Shown here piece after piece: positions 1 to 7,364 of a DNA stretch of 18,313 nucleotides (positions are counted from its first letter, which is position 1; every line of letters begins with the position of its first letter). Both the position numbers and the translations under genes were made by a program. The notes below the pieces were generated by a model that saw only the letters and a program-made list of their open reading frames with translations, was not told the origin of the DNA and did not search any database. The stretch is from an uncultured Eubacteriales bacterium (GTDB taxonomy: Bacteria; Bacillota; Clostridia; Oscillospirales; Butyricicoccaceae). The stretch is taken from NCBI GenBank assembly GCA_905199135.1, contig CAJKFC010000032.1, positions 1-18,313 of the forward strand, written 5' to 3'.

Positions 1-366
1 GTTGTGGAACATACCGCCTTCACGGAGAAGGAAAATATACTCTGTCTCGGAAACTTCCTCAACACTTTCAGCCAGCCACGGAACTATCTCTGTGTTCTCA
101 TTGAGCTTCATAAGACCGTCGTTTGTCATATAAAGCACATGAGCCGAGTAGTTGTCGGTGATTTCGATGGGGTCGAGAGAGACAACATCACTTCCTTCAC
201 CGATGACGATGTCTCTTCTGACATTTCCTTCGCCGCTCTGCTGTTCGCTTTCGCTGCCCTCAGAGCCGCCTGCTGTCGTTTCGGTCTCTGTTTTGGCGCA
301 ACCTGCGAATACGGAAAACATCAGAGCTGCTACCAGCATAAGAGCCAGTAATCTGCTTTTTTTCAT
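1..366 (-). CDS. ABC transporter substrate-binding lipoprotein, family 5 (N-terminal part)
   Basis: Extracellular solute-binding protein of the peptide/nickel family, anchored to the outer face of the membrane as a lipoprotein; only the first 122 codons are in the window, and the gene runs off the left edge. What is seen: ATG at 366-364, a KKSR positive start, a hydrophobic stretch and a lipobox FAGC with Cys23 as lipidation site, then a Glu/Ser/Gly-rich linker (residues about 24-48), then VIGEGSDVVSLDPIEITDN, the typical first strand of family 5 binding proteins, followed by a YIFLLREGGMFHN segment. An AAAGGGAGT ribosome binding site lies 9 bases upstream; an ATG between it and the start is followed by a stop after three codons, so it is not used. 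It follows the amidohydrolase gene by 25 bp on the same strand and is probably in its operon. Ligand unknown; by context possibly a ureide, purine-derived compound or peptide. Confidence 0.85.
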   Translation of the reverse strand, partial: MKKSRLLALMLVAALMFSVFAGCAKTETETTAGGSEGSESEQQSGEGNVRRDIVIGEGSDVVSLDPIEITDNYSAHVLYMTNDGLMKLNENTEIVPWLAESVEEVSETEYIFLLREGGMFHN

Positions 367-391
367 GGTTTCATACTCCCTTTTAAATATT

Positions 392-1885
392 TTAATCTTT
401 TTTGATTAACTTGAGTGAATCGGGGAAAAAGCTTTGGAAACTTCTGCCCTTTGCGTCATATTCCTCATAAAGAGAGAGGAACTTGTTGTATACCTTCTGA
501 CCTTCTGCCAAAAGCTTCTCTTCATCAATGCCTATAAGGTGTTTGTCTCTCATGACAAATTTACCGTTTATGATCGTATTTGTCACATTGGCACCCGTAC
601 AGCTGACTATGAGTGTTCTCAAAACATCCTGATAGGGACCTACCTGAATGTCATTGAGATCTACCGAGATAATATCGGCTTTCGCTCCCTTGCAGAGCTT
701 GCCTATATCGTCTCTCCTGAGGGCCACCGCTCCGTTGATGGTTGCAGCGTCAAAGAAAGTTTTTGCGGTTGTTCTCGGATAGTCGGGCTCATAGCTCAAA
801 AGCTGCTCTGCCGTTCCGTCCTCGTGGTATCTGAAGAACATTCTCTTTCTGAAGCAAAGTCTGTCCAAATCCCAAGCGAAACGCATATTTCTTATCATGT
901 CGTTGGGCTGGGCGTCTGTTCCCATGGTCATATTGATACCATAGGCAGCATACTTGCCGAAAGACAACAGTGCTGAACCTACATGAGCTTCGGCAAACGG
1001 TGTGTGGATTACGCTGACACCATTTTGAGCAAGCTTTTTAAGTTCGCTGTTTTTTGCCGTTACACAGTGCGGAATGAGGAGATTGTCACCCAAAAGACCT
1101 ATACTTTCAAACCAGTCTATCGTCGTCATTCCGAAGTGGTGTTTTGTGTATTCCCATTCGTGAACTCCCTCACAGGCATGAAGTCTGTAAGGGGCGTTTT
1201 TGCATTTAGCGAACTCAAAGGCGTCGAGAAGAATTTCTTTTCTTGTTATCGCCAGCTGACATGGATTTACAAAGGATCTTATGAGGTCGCCCTCTATCCC
1301 GTTGAACTTATCAAAGAACTTTATAGCGTCTTCAAAGGATTGCTTTTCACGCTCTTTATCTACATCTATGTAGAGCTTTCTGTCTGTGGCGCTTTTAAAG
1401 GACGGACCCACATACATTCTCATTCCCATCTCAACAGAAGCCTGGGCAAGAAGTTCGTGCTCTCTGTAAGACTGAGAAAATCCGTGGAACAACTCGCCTT
1501 CTATTGGCATCGCCGTGGTAATTCCGTTTTTGATGAGCTGGGCTATCGAATATTTCTGCCTCGTGAGGTAATCCTCATCGGTATAAGGGTCTCCCCTTCT
1601 CACAGCCCTGTTTATCTGGAATCTGTCTTCGTCCTTGCCGCTTTTCGGGAAAGCCACATCGATCAGGGAATGATCGGTGTCTATGTCGGAATCGAGGTCT
1701 ATAAATCCGGGGCTTATTATTGAAAGACCAAGATCGATAGTTTCATCGGCCTGTCCGTCATAATCATTTCCGCAATACAGTATCGTATCGCCTCTAAAGA
1801 CCACCTGACCGTTCTCATAGACCACATGCTCGTCGTTTTCAAAACCTATGACATATTTCGCCTTGAGACAAGTCGTCTTTTCCAT
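392..1885 (-). CDS. Amidohydrolase (TrzN/MtaD/chlorohydrolase type) with DxD in place of HxH
   Basis: Member of the amidohydrolase superfamily in the cytosine/guanine/methylthioadenosine deaminase and chlorohydrolase group, 497 aa. Visible order: N-terminal beta-sandwich part, the strand-1 loop PGFIDLDSDID (residues 59-69), GITTAMPIEGE near 121-131, HACEG with His236 and Glu239, PHC with His273, and GTDAQPND with Asp324, ending in the usual GAKADIISVDL C-terminal sandwich. The strand-1 metal motif, normally HxH, is Asp65-Ser-Asp67 here, while the other ligand positions and the catalytic Glu are kept, so metal binding and chemistry may differ. The start is ATG 1885-1883, which overlaps the stop of the upstream gene as TAATG; GGAGGAC in the end of that gene is the ribosome binding site. 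A longer frame starting at 1915 lies inside the upstream gene and is less likely. Substrate not predictable; a deaminase or hydrolase of a purine-like or ureide compound fits the context. Confidence 0.85.
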   Translation of the reverse strand: MEKTTCLKAKYVIGFENDEHVVYENGQVVFRGDTILYCGNDYDGQADETIDLGLSIISPGFIDLDSDIDTDHSLIDVAFPKSGKDEDRFQINRAVRRGDPYTDEDYLTRQKYSIAQLIKNGITTAMPIEGELFHGFSQSYREHELLAQASVEMGMRMYVGPSFKSATDRKLYIDVDKEREKQSFEDAIKFFDKFNGIEGDLIRSFVNPCQLAITRKEILLDAFEFAKCKNAPYRLHACEGVHEWEYTKHHFGMTTIDWFESIGLLGDNLLIPHCVTAKNSELKKLAQNGVSVIHTPFAEAHVGSALLSFGKYAAYGINMTMGTDAQPNDMIRNMRFAWDLDRLCFRKRMFFRYHEDGTAEQLLSYEPDYPRTTAKTFFDAATINGAVALRRDDIGKLCKGAKADIISVDLNDIQVGPYQDVLRTLIVSCTGANVTNTIINGKFVMRDKHLIGIDEEKLLAEGQKVYNKFLSLYEEYDAKGRSFQSFFPDSLKLIKKD

Positions 1886-3372
1886 TAATAATGTCCTCCG
1901 TCCTGTCTCTGCCACTCAAGATCCATTCTCTCGGGAAGATCTATGTAGTTCTTACCGAAGAATATGGGATCCTGATATGCAAATCTCTGAAGGTGAGGCG
2001 CTCTGTCTACTGTTTTTTTAGCCTCTGCATTGGCTTTGAGAAGAATTTCTCTCTCGTCTGCCTTTGTGAGCTTTCTATTCTCCATGAGTACTTCGCCGCC
2101 TATGATGACATTGTCTATGTCGCAGCTCTGGCCGTGCATCATGAGAGAATATACGAGATTGAAATTGGGAACAAGTCTCGGATTGAGAATGTCGATTGTA
2201 ATGATGTCGGCGTTTTTGCCTGTTTCGAGGGAGCCAACCTTATCTTCAAGGCCTATTACCTCGGCTGCCTCTATTGTGACAAGCTCCAAAACTCTCTCGG
2301 CAGGCAGGAATGTGAGGTCTTCAGCTATCAGTCTATACTGCTGCTGGAAGCGCTGCATGCACTTGAACATATCAAAACCTACGCCGTGCATGGAGCCGTC
2401 TGTGGTAGCTGCTACCTTTACGCCCTTTGCCATCAGCTTATGTACCGGAGCTCTCGAACCGCCGGCTGCCGAAACATGTGTGCCTGTTGCGGCGATCACA
2501 TCTACTTCTTCGTCAGACAGAAGGCTGCAATGCTGAATATGTACATTGGGACCGAGAACCGCATTGTCGAGGTCTTCCATTGCCAGCTTTATCATTCCGC
2601 CGAAGCAGTCTGTGTGTATTCTTGTATTGTATTCCTTTGCGACTCTCAGCATCTCTCTTGCCTGATGCTTGTCATGCTCAGTGAGATGTGTAAGTTCGCT
2701 GTAAGGAGTTGCTCCCGAAGGATTTATGGATGTAATAACTCCGAAGGGGCCGACATAAGCATATGTCTTGCCGTTATTTGTATTGTTGAGTGTCTCTATA
2801 ACCTTCTCAAGGCTCTTTACACATTCCTCAAAGGTTACGGCCTTCATGACTCTCTTTCCGTCTACCCAGCGGGAGAAGTTATGAGGCCAAGGTGTGTGAC
2901 AGGGACCCGTTACGACGATATCTCTGACGCCGATCTCATTGTAAGCCTTTGCGTTGTTAATGGCGTGTATCGGATCATCGCAGCGAGGCTGAGATCCCAT
3001 GACGCAGACGCCTGTGGTAACGCCGCATTTCAGTCTCTCAAGAGCTGAAAGTCTGCCCTCATAATACCAGAAATCATCGTCTATATAATGTTTATATGTA
3101 TGGGTCATGGCAGGCATCCAGTATTTGGTGTTATTTACAACCGCCTTAAAGAATGTATGTCCGGCATGGCCGTGGGCATCTACAAAGCCGGGCATAATTA
3201 TGTGGTTTTCCATATCCATAATTTTGTCTGCCGTATACTTTGCAAGAGCCTCTTCTGTTGTACCTACAAAAAGTATCTTACCGTTTTCAATGACAACGGC
3301 GCCGTTTTCTATAAGGCGTCTTTTTTTGTCCATCGTTATGACATATCCGTTTTTGAGAATTAAATCAGCCAC
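1885..3372 (-). CDS. Amidohydrolase (TrzN/MtaD type), first gene of the divergent operon
   Basis: Metal-dependent hydrolase of the same superfamily group as its downstream neighbour, 495 aa. Seen: LILKNGYVITMD start typical of the family, PGFVDAHGHAGH with His67 and His69, IHTDC with His253, IQHC with His281 and ATTDGS with Asp325, then a GSLETGKNADIITIDI C-terminal sandwich. In S-adenosylhomocysteine/methylthioadenosine deaminases and triazine hydrolases the strand-5 His is followed three residues later by a catalytic Glu; here that position is Cys256, so an ordinary purine-type deaminase reaction is doubtful. The start codon is GTG at 3372-3370, with GGAGGG four bases upstream; it gives the canonical N-terminus. 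The next gene overlaps its stop by one base (TAATG), so the two proteins are probably made in fixed ratio. It diverges from the PucR-type regulator gene, which is the likely controller. Confidence 0.87.
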   Translation of the reverse strand: MADLILKNGYVITMDKKRRLIENGAVVIENGKILFVGTTEEALAKYTADKIMDMENHIIMPGFVDAHGHAGHTFFKAVVNNTKYWMPAMTHTYKHYIDDDFWYYEGRLSALERLKCGVTTGVCVMGSQPRCDDPIHAINNAKAYNEIGVRDIVVTGPCHTPWPHNFSRWVDGKRVMKAVTFEECVKSLEKVIETLNNTNNGKTYAYVGPFGVITSINPSGATPYSELTHLTEHDKHQAREMLRVAKEYNTRIHTDCFGGMIKLAMEDLDNAVLGPNVHIQHCSLLSDEEVDVIAATGTHVSAAGGSRAPVHKLMAKGVKVAATTDGSMHGVGFDMFKCMQRFQQQYRLIAEDLTFLPAERVLELVTIEAAEVIGLEDKVGSLETGKNADIITIDILNPRLVPNFNLVYSLMMHGQSCDIDNVIIGGEVLMENRKLTKADEREILLKANAEAKKTVDRAPHLQRFAYQDPIFFGKNYIDLPERMDLEWQRQDGGHY

Positions 3373-3479
3373 TGTTCCCTCCGTCTATATTTCTAAATGT
3401 TGATATTATTATCACACAAACTTAACAAAATAGCTCTATCACGAGTTGATAAAAAGCTGCTTTGAGACATTGTCCTGAA

Positions 3480-3519
3480 AGGATAATGCGTTTTATCCTA
3501 TATGTGATATAATTATCCT
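3480..3519. promoter_or_regulatory. Candidate PucR operator: three TTATCCT/AGGATAA half-sites
   Basis: An inverted repeat AGGATAA (3480-3486), 6-bp spacer, TTATCCT (3493-3499) is followed by a third TTATCCT at 3513-3519, exactly 20 bp after the second, so on the same face of the helix. The group ends 7 bp before the -35 of the regulator promoter and lies in the divergent region. A further short TCCT-gaa-AGGA palindrome abuts it (3473-3483). A regulator site is an inference from position and symmetry. Confidence 0.5.
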
Positions 3520-3526
3520 GTCAAAA

Positions 3527-3555
3527 TTGAATTATTTTGCCCGCGCACCTATACA
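3527..3555 (+). promoter_or_regulatory. Promoter for the PucR-type regulator gene
   Basis: TTGAAT (3527-3532), 17-bp spacer, TATACA (3550-3555) fits a vegetative sigma-A promoter. Transcription would start near 3562, giving a leader of about 80 bases before the ATG at 3643. I found no equally good promoter on the other strand for the amidohydrolase operon. Confidence 0.6.
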
Positions 3556-3642
3556 TTTTTGCATTTTTATGATATAACTGATATATAAATAGCTGAATAG
3601 CTGCATTATATTTTGATTTTTGCTAAAAACGGAGAAAAACTA

Positions 3643-5307
3643 ATGAGTCTCAGTATAAAAGATATTCTCGACCTCGAGGTCATGAAAGATGCAGAACTTT
3701 TGGTAAAAGGAGATAGTTTTGAAGAACCTGTCTCCGGTATAACCATTATGGAAGCCCCCGATATATCCAAATGGGTTGCAAAGGGATATGTAATTCTAAG
3801 TAACCTTTACAGCCTTTCGGGCCATGAGGACAGCATGGATAGCTTTGTGTCTGAGCTCAAGGAGAGCAAGGTCGCAGGAATGATTGTAAAGACAAGATAT
3901 GACAAAACTCTGTATACTGCCCTTTTAAAATCGTGTCAGAAATACAGTTTCAGCCTTGTTAAGATTCCAAACTATACTCTTTATACCGATATAATGCAGT
4001 CGGTTATGGGACAGCTTTTTTCATATCAACTAAGCCGTGCTAACTATTTCAAAGCATGCCATGAAACATTTATGAAGATTGCGTTAAGCGGTCACGGTAC
4101 AGATTTTATAATAGATACCCTTTCCGACATGATACACCGCAAGATGGCTGCCTACGATCTGGACGGACATGTCATAGCCTGTTCGAAAGGTCTTTCATGC
4201 AATTATGCCGAGCTTTCTGAAGACAGAGAATTTATAAAGGTACAGGGAGAAAATCTCATATATTATAAAGCGACCGTAAAGCTCTGCGGCCACGAAGTAA
4301 CCGGCACCGCCATTCCCTTCAAAGCTCTTCAAAGGACAAAAGGTTTTTTGTTTATAGAACAAAGTCCCGATCAGACCTTCAATGAGTATGAATGGATAGC
4401 GATAGAGAACGCTATCAATGTTCTTAATCTTGAGATGACAAAACAGCTGGCGGTTTCCGAAATAGAGCAGCGCTTTAAAAATGACCTTGTGAACGATCTG
4501 CTGTTCGGAAACATTCCGTCCGAAAGCATCATCTATCAAAGAGCGCAAAATATAGGCTGGGATTTTTCCAAACCGCACATTGCCGTAGTATTGAATATAT
4601 CTTTCGGCAATCCCTCCATGAGCAAAAGCGATATAGCTTTCGCAATGCAGGGCATACATAACGCTTTAAACAGAATACTCGCCGAGGGAACGGGAGATTT
4701 TGCCAACAGAAACATAATTTCCATAAGCGACAATACAATAAATATTCTCTGGGCTGCAGGCGAGCAGAAAAACCTTGAAAAAACAAATGAGTTTATAAAG
4801 GAATCTGTACTTAAACTTTTTGAAAACTGTCGTGAAAGATACAGCATTTCCTGCTTTAAAGGCGGAATAGGCCGATGTGCCGAAAGTATTTATGACATAT
4901 CAAAAAGCTACGGCGATGCACTCAGCGCCATAAGATCGGGAAATATAATCTACGGTGAAAACTATATTACAGATCTGGAAAGTCTCGGAGTTTACCGCCT
5001 GATAGCACAATTTGAAGATTCGGAAAAACTTGAGGGATTTATCCCCCACTCTCTTCAAAAGCTAATCGCTCATGACAAAGAGACCGGAGGAAATCTCACC
5101 GAAACCCTTGATATATATCTGTCCTGCGACTGTAACAGCGTCAAAGCCGCCCAGCTCATGTATGTACACTATAAGACGCTGGTTTATAGGATAAACAGGA
5201 TAAAAACCATAATGGAAGTTGAAAATATCGAGGGCGACTTCAGGTTTGAGCTTCAGTTCGCCCTTAAAATACTGCATTTTACCCGGCACAACAAACGCGA
5301 AAAATAA
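3643..5307 (+). CDS. PucR family transcriptional regulator
   Basis: DNA-binding regulator of the PucR/CdaR class, 554 aa. Seen: an N-terminal PucR-type ligand domain (about residues 1-120, starting SIKDILDLEVM), a middle region with the CdaR-like fold, and a C-terminal PucR helix-turn-helix at about 489-523 (LDIYLSCDCNSVKAAQLMYV followed by KTLVYRINRIKTI), as in the family. PucR of Bacillus controls purine catabolism with ureide intermediates as effectors; a similar role is inferred here from the neighbouring allantoinase and amidohydrolases. The ATG at 3643 is preferred because GGAGAA lies 6 bases before it; the frame is open back to a TTG at 3613, with no comparable site. It sits 21 bp before allB on the same strand, so the two are probably cotranscribed and autoregulated. 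Confidence 0.88.
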   Translation: MSLSIKDILDLEVMKDAELLVKGDSFEEPVSGITIMEAPDISKWVAKGYVILSNLYSLSGHEDSMDSFVSELKESKVAGMIVKTRYDKTLYTALLKSCQKYSFSLVKIPNYTLYTDIMQSVMGQLFSYQLSRANYFKACHETFMKIALSGHGTDFIIDTLSDMIHRKMAAYDLDGHVIACSKGLSCNYAELSEDREFIKVQGENLIYYKATVKLCGHEVTGTAIPFKALQRTKGFLFIEQSPDQTFNEYEWIAIENAINVLNLEMTKQLAVSEIEQRFKNDLVNDLLFGNIPSESIIYQRAQNIGWDFSKPHIAVVLNISFGNPSMSKSDIAFAMQGIHNALNRILAEGTGDFANRNIISISDNTINILWAAGEQKNLEKTNEFIKESVLKLFENCRERYSISCFKGGIGRCAESIYDISKSYGDALSAIRSGNIIYGENYITDLESLGVYRLIAQFEDSEKLEGFIPHSLQKLIAHDKETGGNLTETLDIYLSCDCNSVKAAQLMYVHYKTLVYRINRIKTIMEVENIEGDFRFELQFALKILHFTRHNKREK

Positions 5308-5328
5308 ATGCCGAAAGGATATAAATAA

Positions 5329-6690
5329 ATGTTTGATTTAATTATTAAAAACGGGTCTGTTGTGATGCCCGACGGTATTAAAATATGCGATATCGCCGTC
5401 AAAGACGGAGTTATCGCCGAGATATCCGATAACATCACACAGAGCGCAGTTCAGATTATCAATGCCCTCGGAAAAACTATAATGGCGGGCATGATAGACA
5501 CCCATTTTCACGCCTCCGACCCCGGTGGAATAAGAAGCGACTGGGAGGGGTATACCACAGGTACAAAATCTCTTGCAAAGGGCGGCATAACATCATTTAT
5601 CGATATGCCCCTCAACAATCTCCCCGCAACTGTTGATTGTGAAACTCTGGCGATTAAGAGAAAAAACGCACAGGAAAAATGCTATGTAGATTTCGGATTT
5701 TTCGGCGGAGTCGTCCCCGGAAACCACGAAGAACTCGGTAAAATGCAAAAAGACGGCGCAATAGCTTTCAAGGCTTTTCTCGCCACCTGCGGAGATCGTT
5801 CCATACCCGATGACTTTTGTAATGTAGACGATTTTGACTTATACATGGCCATGTCCGAGATTGCAAAGGCTGATGGTCTGATGTGCGTACACGCCGAAAA
5901 CGCCTCTGTAACCGACAGGCTTGGTGCCAAAATGAAATCCGAAGGCAAGTCGGATATGATGTCCTATGTAAATTCCCGTCCCAAATGGACAGAGACAGAA
6001 GCCGTTATGAGAGCTATCATAATTGCTCAGAATACAGGCTGCCGTCTGCATATAATGCATGTCAGCAATCCTGACACTGTAAAAGCTATTGAGACGGCCA
6101 ACTCCTTGGGAGCAAACATAACCTTTGAAAGCTGCCCTCACTATCTCGTATTTTCCCACGATGATTTTGAAAAATACGGCACGGCATTAAAATGCTCTCC
6201 GCCTATAAGAAATGCCGAGGACAAAGAGAAAATGTGGAATCTGCTTTTTGAAGGCAGAATTCCCGTTCTTTCCTCCGACCATTCCCCCTGCCCTTTCAAA
6301 ATGAAAGATTATGACAATGCATTTGACGCATGGGGCGGAATATCCGGAGCTCAGAACAGCCTCGATCTCATGTACTCCGAAGCCGTTGTCAAACGCGGCA
6401 TGGATCCCCATAAACTTTCAAAGATTCTTTCGGAAAATCCTGCGGCAATCTACGGAATAAGAAACAAAGGAAAAATATGTGAGGGCTATGATGCGGACCT
6501 CGTTATTTTAAATGATAAAAAGCACTATGTCCTGACAGATGATATGCTGATGTATCAGAACAAGTTCTCCCCGTATTGCGGCATGAAAATTGAATGTACC
6601 GTCGAAAAGACACTGGTCAGAGGAACTGTGGTTTACGATTCCGAACTCGGAATATGCGGAGATCCATCAGGCAAGGAAATATCCAAATAA
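5329..6690 (+). CDS. allB: Allantoinase
   Basis: Hydrolyses (S)-allantoin to allantoate, the ring-opening step of ureide use, in the cytoplasm. The 453-aa length equals that of E. coli AllB, and the match is visible throughout: LIIKNGSVV start, DTHFH with His59 and His61, SDWEGYTTGTK, GGITSFIDMPLNNLPATVD, FKAFLATCGDR with Lys148 (the carboxylated lysine bridging two metals), CVHAEN with His188, HIMHVS with His244, ESCPHY, KCSPPIR and SSDHSPCP with Asp317. All metal ligands expected for a binuclear cyclic amidohydrolase are present. Hydantoinase or dihydroorotase is less likely given the AllB-specific LNNLPATVD and TCGDR segments. AAAGGA lies about 10 bases before the ATG. It follows the PucR-type gene by 21 bp; an IS200-like element begins 7 bp after its stop. 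No allantoate-using gene is seen in the window, so later steps must be encoded elsewhere. Confidence 0.93.
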   Translation: MFDLIIKNGSVVMPDGIKICDIAVKDGVIAEISDNITQSAVQIINALGKTIMAGMIDTHFHASDPGGIRSDWEGYTTGTKSLAKGGITSFIDMPLNNLPATVDCETLAIKRKNAQEKCYVDFGFFGGVVPGNHEELGKMQKDGAIAFKAFLATCGDRSIPDDFCNVDDFDLYMAMSEIAKADGLMCVHAENASVTDRLGAKMKSEGKSDMMSYVNSRPKWTETEAVMRAIIIAQNTGCRLHIMHVSNPDTVKAIETANSLGANITFESCPHYLVFSHDDFEKYGTALKCSPPIRNAEDKEKMWNLLFEGRIPVLSSDHSPCPFKMKDYDNAFDAWGGISGAQNSLDLMYSEAVVKRGMDPHKLSKILSENPAAIYGIRNKGKICEGYDADLVILNDKKHYVLTDDMLMYQNKFSPYCGMKIECTVEKTLVRGTVVYDSELGICGDPSGKEISK

Positions 6691-6697
6691 AATCATA

Positions 6698-6718
6698 ACT
6701 ACCGGCCGTGCCGGTAGT
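6698..6718. repeat. IS end hairpin (RE side)
   Basis: Perfect 9-bp stem ACTACCGGC / GCCGGTAGT with loop CGT. It differs from the other end hairpin only in the three loop bases, which supports a common recognition by the transposase. It starts 7 bp after the allB stop codon. Confidence 0.8.
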
Positions 6719-6724
6719 ATGCAC

Positions 6725-6817
6725 TGCCCCCTTAGGGCATAATGCCGGCCGGGCCTATAGGCCCGACGAAAGGTTTGCCCAACCGCAACACTTTCACCGG
6801 CTGCCCCTAAAGGGGCA
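6725..6817. other. Cluster of GC-rich hairpins between the IS end and tnpA
   Basis: The non-coding stretch between the RE hairpin and the end of tnpA folds into several short stems: TGCCC-cctta-GGGCA (6725-6739), GGGCC-tata-GGCCC (6751-6764) and TGCCCC-taaa-GGGGCA (6802-6817), with GCCGGC palindromes between. It contains no reading frame. It could be the structured 3' end of the tnpA transcript, a small RNA, or a transposase binding region. Confidence 0.5.
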
Positions 6818-6827
6818 TTTTTTATTT
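6802..6827 (+). terminator. Rho-independent terminator on the + strand, downstream of allB
   Basis: TGCCCC-taaa-GGGGCA stem followed by TTTTTTATTT. In the + direction it would end transcripts arriving from allB before they run antisense through tnpA. The T-run overlaps the stop codon of tnpA on the other strand. On the - strand the stem has no T-run after it. Confidence 0.7.
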
Positions 6828-7298
6828 GCCTTCTTTTACCTGCTTACCCGTAAACGGGTCTACATACTCTACTAATGACATTTGGTCGTAAGATACATCT
6901 TCCTGTAACTGATTGCGTATATACTCTGCAATCGCTTTTTTATTTCTTCCTACTGTATCTACATAGTATCCTCTGCACCAAAAATGTCTATTACCATATT
7001 TGTACTTCATATTGGCATATTTCTCAAAAATCATTAAACTACTTTTCCCTTTGAGATATCCCATTATTTGTGATACACTATACTTGGGCGGTATGGATAC
7101 CAGCATATGTATGTGGTCTTTGCAGGCTTCTGCCTCTATTATTTCCACCTGCTTATACTCACATAATTTCCTAAGCATTATTCCTATATCCGCCTTTATC
7201 TTTCCATAGATTACTTGACGGCGGTATTTTGGTGCAAAAACTATATGTTATTTGCAATTCCATTTCGTATGTGCTAAACTATCTGTGTCATGTTTCAT
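6822..7298 (-). pseudogene. tnpA: IS200-type transposase TnpA, broken by an in-frame stop
   Basis: Y1 (HUH) transposase of the IS200/IS605 family that cuts and joins single-stranded IS ends. The gene starts with ATG at 7298-7296, reads MKHDTDSLAHTKWNCK, and then has TAA at 7250-7248 (codon 17) exactly where the family has Tyr in CKYHIVFAPKYRR; the frame continues unbroken for the rest of the protein. A single base change explains it. Full length would be 158 aa, normal for the family. Both catalytic parts are intact: His62-Ile-His64 in DHIHMLVSIPPK and Tyr126 in AEYIRNQ, plus FWCRGYYVDTVG. Internal initiation at the ATG at 7178 would give 118 aa lacking the first beta strand, so it is unlikely to be active. 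Suppression or a sequencing error are alternatives. A good GGAGGA site sits 7 bases before the ATG but is buried in a stem. Confidence 0.85.
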
Positions 7299-7305
7299 AC
7301 TTGAC

Positions 7306-7364
7306 TCCTCCTTCGTCTTTTTGTTGTGGTTGGCAAACCCACTTCTATTTTAGACGAAGGAGGA
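7306..7364 (-). promoter_or_regulatory. Long stem-loop hiding the tnpA ribosome binding site; also a + strand terminator
   Basis: Perfect 13-bp inverted repeat, TCCTCCTTCGTCT (7306-7318) and AGACGAAGGAGGA (7352-7364), with a 33-base loop containing a smaller GTGG/CCAC stem. In the tnpA mRNA the arm nearest the gene contains GGAGGA, the Shine-Dalgarno 7 bases before the ATG, so it would be paired. This matches the known strategy of IS200, where a 5' leader stem-loop represses transposase translation. Read on the + strand the same stem is followed by TATTTTTT and should terminate antisense transcripts. Confidence 0.7.

Noticed and set aside
1891..3048. A 385-codon open frame on the + strand
   Set aside because: It lies entirely antisense to the amidohydrolase with clear family motifs, and its translation is Cys/Tyr-rich with no domain pattern. 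The same holds for the long + strand frames at 983-1723, 7393-8418 and 8488-9609 opposite known genes.
3390..3470. Promoter for the divergent amidohydrolase operon
   Set aside because: TGTGATAAT-like -10 boxes exist on the - strand near 3403-3412, but none has a fair -35 at 16-18 bp, so no site is called.
1..6690. The known anaerobic urate-degradation cluster (ssnA, hyuA, ygeX/Y/W, ygfK, xdh)
   Set aside because: None of the other members is present, and neither amidohydrolase resembles SsnA closely in its strand-1 and strand-8 motifs.
6698..6827. Possible omega-RNA of a TnpB system, or a CRISPR-like repeat array
   Set aside because: No tnpB reading frame is present, and the hairpins differ in sequence and spacing, without regular repeat-spacer units.
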